A stretch of 39,118 nucleotides of DNA from Pseudoflavonifractor capillosus. GTDB taxonomy: Bacteria > Bacillota > Clostridia > Oscillospirales > Oscillospiraceae. The notes below the pieces were generated by a model that worked only from the letters and a program-made list of their open reading frames with translations, was not told the origin of the DNA and did not search any database. Position numbers and translations under genes: made by a program. The stretch is from NCBI RefSeq assembly GCF_016899775.1, contig NZ_JACJJE010000029.1, positions 1 through 39,118 of the forward strand, given 5' to 3'. Positions 30,758 through 36,553 of the stretch are shown piece by piece (positions within the stretch are counted from its first letter, which is position 1; each line of letters opens with the position of its first letter).

Positions 30758-31170
30758 AGCTTTTTGGACCAGCGGTACAGGTGGAACATGTAGAAGGCGC
30801 AGTGGAGCACCAGCACAATGGGAGTGATCACCATCCAAACGAGTTCTCCCAACACCAGAGCGATCACAAAGGGGACCCACAGCAGCCACAGGGTCCAGTA
30901 CCAGCTGTCATAGGCGGCGTGGGTGCGGATGGCGATGCTCCGCTCATCCCGCTCGGAACGCTCCACCTCCCGCCGGTCCTCAGGGGACAGGGCACGCATG
31001 GTCACCGAGAGGAACAGCTTGCTTCCGCCCAGACCGATCAGCGCCCCGCCCAGACCGGCGCACAGGCCCACACCCCCTGCGGGCAGTTGCTCGTCCAGGA
31101 TAAATACGATGCCAAACAGGACCAGACCCAGCACCACTGCGGCGGCCGGTACGATCAAATTCTTCTTCAT
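30754..31170 (-). CDS. Small four-helix membrane protein of unknown function
   Basis: 138 residues with about four hydrophobic segments: LIVPAAAVVLGLVLFGIVFIL, a Gly-rich second helix (about 33-55), WYWTLWLLWVPFVIALVLG, and VWMVITPIVLVLHCAFYMF. A charged loop in the middle reads LSPEDRREVERSERDERSI. I do not recognise the family with confidence. Pairing of such a small membrane protein with a short XRE regulator in one coupled unit is common in Bacillota. Both its start (ATGA overlap with the regulator's stop) and its stop (overlap with the pseudouridine synthase) are coupled, making a three-gene minus-strand operon. Function unknown. Confidence 0.8.
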   Translation of the reverse strand: MKKNLIVPAAAVVLGLVLFGIVFILDEQLPAGGVGLCAGLGGALIGLGGSKLFLSVTMRALSPEDRREVERSERDERSIAIRTHAAYDSWYWTLWLLWVPFVIALVLGELVWMVITPIVLVLHCAFYMFHLYRWSKKL

Positions 31171-31370
31171 GTGGACTCCTCCTCAAACAGAAATACTTCC
31201 TCAATGGTAAGCCCGAAATACCGGGCGATCTTGTGGGCCAGGAGCAGGGAGGCGTTATACCGCCCATTCTCCAGGGAGATAATAGTTTGGCGGGTGACGT
31301 CCACCGCCTCGGCCAGCTCCGCCTGGGAGATGCGCCTCTCCTTCCTCAGTTCTGCAATTCGGTTTGTCAA
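31167..31370 (-). CDS. Short XRE-family regulator
   Basis: 67-residue DNA-binding protein consisting almost only of the HTH_3 fold: ISQAELAEAVDVTRQTIISLENGRYNASLLLAHKIARYFGLTIEEVF. This is the compact YozG-like type usually found next to a membrane protein. It starts at TTG 31370 with AGGAGG about 9 nt upstream. It probably represses its own operon: a GTAAAGC-TC-GCTTTAC palindrome lies between its -10 element and the ribosome binding site (31392-31407). It is the first gene of the operon with the membrane protein and pseudouridine synthase. Confidence 0.9.
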   Translation of the reverse strand: MTNRIAELRKERRISQAELAEAVDVTRQTIISLENGRYNASLLLAHKIARYFGLTIEEVFLFEEEST

Positions 31371-31391
31371 ATTCTCGCCTCCTCCTAAAAA

Positions 31392-31441
31392 GTAAAGCTC
31401 GCTTTACGATTTTAGTATAGCACACTTTACATATATGTCAA
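31392..31441 (-). promoter_or_regulatory. Promoter and operator of the short XRE regulator operon
   Basis: On the minus strand TTGACA (31441-31436) and TATACT (31419-31414) are 16 nt apart. A perfect dyad GTAAAGC-TC-GCTTTAC (31392-31407) follows the -10 element. Related half-sites CACTTTAC (31423-31430) and GCTTTAC (31445-31451) lie in and beside the promoter, suggesting several repressor contacts. Confidence 0.7.
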
Positions 31442-31462
31442 GCCTGCTTTACGTATTTCTGC

Positions 31463-31498
31463 AAAAAATTGCCCCGCCGGTTTTCACCGGCAGGGCAA
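31463..31498 (-). terminator. Terminator of the rnf operon
   Basis: On the minus strand a 13-bp stem (31498-31486 with 31481-31469, one weak pair) with a GAAA loop is followed by T6. It lies 17 nt beyond the rnfA-type stop codon, confirming that the operon ends here. Confidence 0.85.
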
Positions 31499-31514
31499 AC
31501 GGAAACATGGTGGC

Positions 31515-32099
31515 TCAAGACAGGTGCAGCCCATAGAAGCCCACCAGGGAGAGGGCCATCAGGCCGACAGTCACAAGTTCGATGGGGATGCCCTGGAAAC
31601 TCTTGGGGCAGCTGGTGAGGCTCACTTCCCGGCGCAGGCCGGCCAGACACATCAAAGCCACCGTCGCCCCTGCGCCGCCGAAGAATCCAAAGAGAAGGGC
31701 GGCCCCCAGGCCATACCCCCGCTGGGCGATGAGCAGCGCCGCGCCCATGGCCGCGCAGTTGGAGGTGATGCTGGCCAGATTCTCATCCATCCGCCGGGAG
31801 AGCTCCGGCACACAGTTTTTCAAAAAGTACCGCAAGCCGGCTACCACAGCCGGTCCCACCAGGGCAAACACCAGGGTCTGAAAGTAGCCCAGTGCAAAGT
31901 GCTGAAGCAACTGGTCCAGCAGCCAGGACAGCAGCGCCGTGAGGGTCATCACCGCCGTTAAGCTGACGCCGGTGCGCCAGGCGTCCAGCGGGTCCTGAAA
32001 GGCCTTGGTGCGGGTGCCGATGCCCAGACAGTTGACCAGAATAAAATTTTCCGACAGCAGGGCGGCCAGAGCTACGCCCGCCAGTTGAAATGCGGTCAT
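31515..32099 (-). CDS. rnfA: RnfA/NqrE-family membrane subunit
   Basis: Integral membrane subunit of an Rnf/NQR-type complex, 194 residues, six helices. It carries the two conserved half-membrane Cys positions that, in the RnfA/RnfE (NqrE/NqrD) pair, hold a shared 2Fe-2S cluster: Cys24 (ILVNCLGIG) and Cys115 (ITSNCAAMG). The C-terminal segment FQGIPIELVTVGLMALSLVGFYGL matches RnfA (F-x-G-x-x-I-x-x-x-x-x-GLM-x-L-x-x-x-G). Only one such gene is present here, where normal operons have both rnfA and rnfE, so this protein may form a homodimer or pair with a product encoded elsewhere. It is the last gene of the operon, 33 nt behind the RnfD-RnfG fusion, with AAAGGAGG. Confidence 0.85.
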   Translation of the reverse strand: MTAFQLAGVALAALLSENFILVNCLGIGTRTKAFQDPLDAWRTGVSLTAVMTLTALLSWLLDQLLQHFALGYFQTLVFALVGPAVVAGLRYFLKNCVPELSRRMDENLASITSNCAAMGAALLIAQRGYGLGAALLFGFFGGAGATVALMCLAGLRREVSLTSCPKSFQGIPIELVTVGLMALSLVGFYGLHLS

Positions 32100-32132
32100 T
32101 CCCTGCCGCCTCCTTTCCCGCGCTGGGAGCGG

Positions 32133-33788
32133 TCAAACTTCGCCGTCCACATAATCGACGCTCCCTTCCGTATCCAAATTGGCCACAATGGCCAGGGCCT
32201 GGTTCACACAGGAGGTCACCGCCTCCGAGGTGGCGGTGGCGCCCGAGGCCGCGTCCACCGAGTTGTCCCCCGCGGTGCGGATGGTGCCCGACTTGCCTAC
32301 ATACTGGTCCAGATACTCCTGCGTCATGGCGTCGGTTCCCACGCCCTCGGTCTCCTGATGGCTGGTGATGGCCACGCCGGTGACCTCGCCGTTGGTGTTG
32401 ACGCCCACCACGGCGGTCATCAGACCGCCGAAGCCGTGGGCCTGGACCTCCACACAGTAGCCCACCAGACCGCTGTCGTTGTAGCCCGCCGTGATGCTCA
32501 GGGCCCCGGAGGCATAATAGGGGGTCTCCGTGCGTATGGTAGCCTGAGGCATGACCTGGTCCAGCAGGGCCTCCTGGGCCTCGGTCTCGGCCCGGACGGC
32601 GGCATAGTCGGTGGCCCGGTGGACACCGAAGATCATCAGGCACACGGCCAGGAGCACACCGCCCAGGGCCGCCCACTGGCGCACCTTGCCCTTGAGCTCG
32701 TCCAGATAGCCCTCGCCAGGCATGGTGCCGTCCCCGGCCCGGGCCAAGAATTTCAGCTTAGGCGGGACAAAATGGATGGCGGCAAGGCTCTCCTTCAGCT
32801 GCTGTCCCCAGGAGCGGACCAGAGCGAAGCGTCCCATGCCGAAACGCCGGGGGATGGCGGCCCGGTCCATGAGCCACACGCAGCAGTTCATGGTCAGAAT
32901 GGCCCAGCCCACCCCGTCGGGGTAGGAGCCGAAATAGCGGAGCAGTACGGTGAGCACGCCGCAGCCCACGCCAAAGATGGTCTGTCCCAGGGGGGTGACC
33001 GGAGTGGTGGTGTAGTCCGAGGCCATAAAGACAGCCCCCATCACCAATCCGCCGCAGCACAGCTGGGCGGTCATCCAGGCCAGCGCTCCCTCGTCTCCTC
33101 TGGGAAACAGGAGGGTAAGCAGGGCCACTGTCCCCAGATAGGCCAGCGGAATCCGTGGGGTGATGACCCGCCGGGAGACCAGATACAGTCCGCCCAGCAG
33201 CAGCATGAGCACGGGGACGCCTCCCATGGCGCCGCCGTGCTGGCCCAGCAGCATCTGCCCCAGGGTCAGGTCCGGCACCACTCCGGTGTGGAGGACGGCC
33301 ATGGGAGTGGCGGAGGATGCGGCGTCCACGCCCTGGATCAGGCCGGGCCGCTGGAACGCGTCCACCCAGCTGGTCATCAGGCCGGGGAAGGTACACAGCA
33401 GGGTCCGCCCCGCCAGAGCGGGATTGAGGAAGTTGCGGCCCAGCCCTCCATAAAACTGTTTAACGATGACAATGGCAAACAGGCCGCCCAGGACAGGGGC
33501 CCAGTAGGGGGCGGTGACCGGAAGGCTCATAGCCAGCAGCAGGCCGGTGACGCAGGCGGACAGGTCGCCGATGGTATTGCTCTGTCCCCGCAGGCGGCGG
33601 TAGCCGTACTCGGCCAGCACGCAGGTGCCCACGGATACCGCGGTCAGAGCCAGCACCCGGACGCCGAACAGAAAGACCGCCATAGCCAGGGCGGGGACCA
33701 GGGCGATGATCACATCCAGCATGGTGGAGGAGATGGTGGCCGGCTGGGCGATCTGAGGGGAAGTCCGGTGAATGGTGGGTCCGTTCAT
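32133..33788 (-). CDS. RnfD-RnfG fusion protein
   Basis: One 551-residue frame holds two Rnf subunits that are normally separate. Residues about 1-325 are RnfD: ten or so helices, the flavinylation motif SSAT (158-161, candidate Thr161) and ASDYTTTPVTPLGQTIFG. A linker (about 326-366) leads to RnfG (about 367-551): one membrane helix (WAALGGVLLAVCLMIFGV), then an outside FMN domain with GYNDSGLVGYCVEVQAHGFGG and flavinylation motif SGAT (515-518, candidate Thr518). There is no stop or frameshift between the parts. An internal ATG at about residue 356 has only a weak ribosome binding site. The start at 33788 overlaps the rnfC stop by 4 nt. Covalent FMN would need an ApbE transferase, which is not encoded here. 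Confidence 0.88.
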   Translation of the reverse strand: MNGPTIHRTSPQIAQPATISSTMLDVIIALVPALAMAVFLFGVRVLALTAVSVGTCVLAEYGYRRLRGQSNTIGDLSACVTGLLLAMSLPVTAPYWAPVLGGLFAIVIVKQFYGGLGRNFLNPALAGRTLLCTFPGLMTSWVDAFQRPGLIQGVDAASSATPMAVLHTGVVPDLTLGQMLLGQHGGAMGGVPVLMLLLGGLYLVSRRVITPRIPLAYLGTVALLTLLFPRGDEGALAWMTAQLCCGGLVMGAVFMASDYTTTPVTPLGQTIFGVGCGVLTVLLRYFGSYPDGVGWAILTMNCCVWLMDRAAIPRRFGMGRFALVRSWGQQLKESLAAIHFVPPKLKFLARAGDGTMPGEGYLDELKGKVRQWAALGGVLLAVCLMIFGVHRATDYAAVRAETEAQEALLDQVMPQATIRTETPYYASGALSITAGYNDSGLVGYCVEVQAHGFGGLMTAVVGVNTNGEVTGVAITSHQETEGVGTDAMTQEYLDQYVGKSGTIRTAGDNSVDAASGATATSEAVTSCVNQALAIVANLDTEGSVDYVDGEV

Positions 33789-35110
33789 GCCTGTTCCCCT
33801 CCTTCCGCCAAAATAGTCCGTGCCTGCCGCACCAGATCCGCCAGGGGGATATGGGACGGGCAGATATAACTGCAGCAGCCGCACTCCATGCAGTCCTCCA
33901 GATGGAGCTGAGGTAGGCGCTCCCGCTCTCCCATGCGCATCGCCCGGTAGACAAAGGCCGGGTTCAGGTTCATGGGGCAGGAGGAGACGCAGTGCCCGCA
34001 CCGGACGCACACCGTCTCCGGCTGATCCGCACCGCCGTGCTCCTGCTTGGTCAGGCACAGCAGGGCGTTGGTGTTTTTCACCACCGGGGCCTCCAGATCC
34101 GTCTGGACCGTCCCGGTCATGGGCCCGCCGGTGAGGATGATGGCCGGCTCCTCCTTCAGGCCCCCCGCCGACTCCAGCAGGCAGCACAGAGGGGTCCCGA
34201 TGGGCACCCACAGGTTCCGGGGCCGGGCTACGGCCCCGCCGCTCACTGTGACCGCCCGGTGGGTGACGGGCTGCCCCTCCAGAAGGGCTGCGCGGACCAT
34301 ATAGGCGGTGGCCACATTGAACACGGCGCACTTCACATCCACGGCCGACTGGCCCGGGGGCACCTCCCGGCCGGTGATGGTGCGCACCAGCTGTTTTTCC
34401 ATCCCAAGGGGATAGCGGGTCTCAATGGTGACCAGTTCCACCGACCGGCGCTTCCGGCGCAGGCGGCGCTCCAGAAACTCCACGGCGTTGAGCTTGTCGC
34501 CCGCCACCACCAGCACCGCCCGGTCCGCCCGCAGCAGCTGAGAGAGCATCTGGACCGACTGGAGCACCTGGTCTCCGTGCTCCAGCAGCAGCCGGTGGTC
34601 CGCCGTCAAATAGGGTTCGCACTCCGCGGCGCTGACGATCAGGGTGTCCACCCGGCCCACCGAACGGGCGATGCGCAGGTGGGTGGGGCTGGCGCCCCCG
34701 CCCATGCTGGTGATGCCCGCCTGACAGATGCGCTCCAGCACCTGGGCCCGATCCATCCGGGACCAGTCCATGGGCTCGGGCAGATCGGGACAGGCGGTAT
34801 CCTGACCGTCATTGTCGATGACGATGGCGTCCCACCGGCCGCCCCAGGGGTGGGGGCGGGGCTCGATGGCCCGCACCCGACCGGAGACGCTGGAGTGGAC
34901 GTACACGCCCCCCTCCTCCGGCTTGGCAATCACCTGGCCCACCGTCACCTTGTCCCCGGGCTTCACCACCGGGACAGCCCCGCCGCCGGTGCACATGGTC
35001 AGGGGGATGGCCACCTGCTTGGGGGGCTCCTCCAGAGGCATGATGGGCTTGCGCCGGGTACTCTCCTTATAGGAAGCGGGGTGGACCCCGCCTAAAAATC
35101 TTCGCCGCAT
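33785..35110 (-). CDS. rnfC: RnfC-type Fe-S/flavin electron-transport subunit
   Basis: Peripheral NADH-dehydrogenase-like subunit of Rnf, 441 residues. It begins MRRRFLGGVHPASYKEST, matching the family's FxGGxHPxxxKxxT. A Gly-rich nucleotide/FMN region, GITSMGGGASPTHLRI, and IVSAAECEPYLTADHRLLLEH follow. A SLBB-like segment comes next, then two C-terminal 4Fe-4S motifs, CVRCGHCVSSCPMNLNP and CMECGCCSYICPSHIPL. RnfC passes electrons between the NAD pool and the membrane flavins. I chose ATG 35110 because GGGGAGGT precedes it at 5-7 nt and the family start matches; an upstream extension would add promoter sequence. It is the first gene of the operon. Confidence 0.92.
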   Translation of the reverse strand: MRRRFLGGVHPASYKESTRRKPIMPLEEPPKQVAIPLTMCTGGGAVPVVKPGDKVTVGQVIAKPEEGGVYVHSSVSGRVRAIEPRPHPWGGRWDAIVIDNDGQDTACPDLPEPMDWSRMDRAQVLERICQAGITSMGGGASPTHLRIARSVGRVDTLIVSAAECEPYLTADHRLLLEHGDQVLQSVQMLSQLLRADRAVLVVAGDKLNAVEFLERRLRRKRRSVELVTIETRYPLGMEKQLVRTITGREVPPGQSAVDVKCAVFNVATAYMVRAALLEGQPVTHRAVTVSGGAVARPRNLWVPIGTPLCCLLESAGGLKEEPAIILTGGPMTGTVQTDLEAPVVKNTNALLCLTKQEHGGADQPETVCVRCGHCVSSCPMNLNPAFVYRAMRMGERERLPQLHLEDCMECGCCSYICPSHIPLADLVRQARTILAEGGEQA

Positions 35111-35172
35111 GACAGACCTCCCCGGGCCCGAGGCGCCCTCCGCCCCGCCGGCCCGTATTTTGTCGTAGGTTC

Positions 35173-35212
35173 GTATCATTCCTATGATACTCACTCGAGG
35201 GGACTATGTCCA
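35173..35212 (-). promoter_or_regulatory. Promoter of the rnf operon with overlapping palindrome
   Basis: On the minus strand TGGACA (35212-35207) and TATCAT (35189-35184) are exactly 17 nt apart, each one mismatch from consensus. A perfect dyad GTATCAT-TCCT-ATGATAC (35173-35190) covers the -10 and the expected transcription start. A protein bound there would block initiation. The leader to rnfC is about 65 nt. Confidence 0.7.
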
Positions 35213-35507
35213 GTCTGACGGATAAAAATTTACATTTGCGTATCAAATTTGCCGGAGGAGGATGGTTTTTCTGTGACTTTTCTGCATGAACAGGGGCTTC
35301 TCCTGCCGTCTTTTTGCGCTCTCTCCCTCTGCGGGTGCAGCCCCATATGGCTGCCTGCTTCGCAGGACTCTTTTCCCCTGTAGGGCGCGGCATCCCAGAC
35401 GCTTCGCCTCGCGTGGCTTTTCTCCGCCGGATGTGGTTCTTTGACCTTTGTTTTCACAGGGACCGATGTCCCCATCGGGCCGCTTGGTGGCTAGTTTTGC
35501 CATGGGA

Positions 35508-35575
35508 TTTCGCCGCCTGCGGGCGGCGGGTTTCTTCCCAAGCGATGGGAAAGAAACCAAAGGATCGCCGGGGGC
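35508..35575. repeat. Composite double-hairpin repeat, copy 2
   Basis: TTTCGCCGCCTGCGGGCGGCG is followed by a stem with arms GGTTTCTT and AAGAAACC around CCCAAGCGATGGGA, then AAAGGATCGCCGGGGG. The first hairpin is identical to copy 1 at 12552-12610, while the second stem has entirely different paired bases. Confidence 0.55.
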
Positions 35576-35698
35576 CGACTCCCCTTATCAAGAGGAGACG
35601 TCGCGCAGCGACAGAGGAGATCGGGATCGGTCACACATTAGGGCGGATGAGGGTGCCCCTTGAAAGCCTCCCATTCCTCGGCACGGCGTACCTTGCCT

Positions 35699-35733
35699 CT
35701 AATTTCCAATATATGTATTTAAACGTCCCACAA
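35699..35733 (+). promoter_or_regulatory. Conserved 35-nt element upstream of tail-fibre-like gene, copy 2
   Basis: Matches 25364-25398 at 32 of 35 positions, followed in both by a CTATTTGA-like stretch. It lies 265 nt before the gene, the extra distance being taken up by palindromic repeats. Confidence 0.5.
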
Positions 35734-35997
35734 AACACGAAATCCCTCCTTATTTGAAAGAGCCGGACGCACGGGCGCATGATACGCGACCCTACACGGC
35801 GCGGCTGACCCGTAGGGCGCGGCCTTCTGGACGCGCCGCCCCGGCGCGGCGGCATCTTGTAGGGCGCGACGACTCGGCGCGCCGGCCGGTGTCCGGCCAC
35901 TGTGGGAAAACGCCCCGCGCGTTCTGCGTGTAGGGGCGGCCCCATGTGGCCGCCCGCCTCGCTATCACCCCAACACAAATAAGGAGGAATTTTGTTT

Positions 35998-36477
35998 ATG
36001 GCAACCAATTACACGGAACACTATGAATTGAACCAGTGGGAACCCACAGACCAGGTTTTACGCACCGACTTCAACGCCGATAACGCCAAGCTGGACGCGG
36101 CGCTGACGGACCTGGCAGAAACAGCGGCGCTGCTGGAAGCGTCGGTTGTCAAACTGGGGAACTGCCGGGTAGAGACCATGAGCTATGTGGGCACTGGAAC
36201 ATACGGTGCTGAGGCACCCAACACCCTCACGTTCTCGGCCCGGCCCAAATTTTTGATCATCGCAGGTATCCGCGCCATTGTGTTCATCTGGGAGTCCGGG
36301 GCAAACACTATGGTCTGTTCCGGGGCGGGCAACTATGACGCCGGCATGTCGGACCTCGATGTCACCTGGAAAGGCAATCAAATCAGTTACTACGGCCACC
36401 ATGTGATTGCGCAGCTGAACAACAGCGGTTCTATCTATCAGGTAGTAGCTTTTTACGCAGAGGATGAACCAGAATAA
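35998..36477 (+). CDS. Phage-tail-fibre-like small protein, copy 2
   Basis: 159 residues, paralogous to 25604-26116. The N-terminal module (YELNQWEPTDQVLRTDFNADNAKLDAAL) is nearly identical, and much of its DNA is too. The helical segment is about 15 residues shorter. The C-terminal beta domain diverges strongly and here starts SYVGTGTYGAEAPNTLTF with ARPKFLIIAG, the layout seen in tail-fibre tip domains of clostridial phages. ATG at 35998 follows AAGGAGG; the TTG two codons earlier is less well placed. No signal peptide. It converges on the second SLH gene across a bidirectional terminator. Conserved base with a variable tip is what tail-fibre or adhesin diversification looks like. The actual function is unknown. 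Confidence 0.75.
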   Translation: MATNYTEHYELNQWEPTDQVLRTDFNADNAKLDAALTDLAETAALLEASVVKLGNCRVETMSYVGTGTYGAEAPNTLTFSARPKFLIIAGIRAIVFIWESGANTMVCSGAGNYDAGMSDLDVTWKGNQISYYGHHVIAQLNNSGSIYQVVAFYAEDEPE

Positions 36478-36480
36478 TAA

Positions 36481-36515
36481 TGAATCCCTCCGGGCATATA
36501 GCCCGGAGGGATTCA
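36481..36515. terminator. Bidirectional terminator between tail-fibre-like and SLH copy 2
   Basis: A 15-bp stem TGAATCCCTCCGGGC/GCCCGGAGGGATTCA with an ATATA loop, located between convergent stop codons. Flanking T-runs are weak. It holds the same position as the 26115-26154 palindrome, with unrelated sequence. Confidence 0.7.
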
Positions 36516-36553
36516 CTGCTACATTAAGTGAACTATATTGAAATTCTACTTAA

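Larger units (their letters stand above)
35379..35958. repeat. Five dispersed GTAGGG-type palindromic repeats
   Basis: Forward copies at 35379-35408, 35811-35840, 35858-35887 and 35929-35958, and a degenerate reversed copy at 35773-35796. Same constant head and tail with varying paired core as in the copies at 4915, 12847 and 25103. The last four form a near-tandem array just before the tail-fibre-like gene. Confidence 0.75.
35213..35997. other. Long repeat-filled intergenic region
   Basis: No credible gene in about 785 nt. It contains GTAGGG-type palindromes (first at 35379-35408), a composite double hairpin related to 12552-12610 (35508-35575), a GGGGGCCGACTCCCCTT-type stretch also present near 24935, the conserved 35-nt element at 35699-35733 and the ribosome binding site AAGGAGG at about 35981. 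Confidence 0.6.

Noticed and set aside
35067-35757. Several 80-150 codon open frames in the repeat-rich gap upstream of rnfC
   Set aside because: They lie on both strands over palindromic repeats, lack ribosome binding sites and show no domain features.
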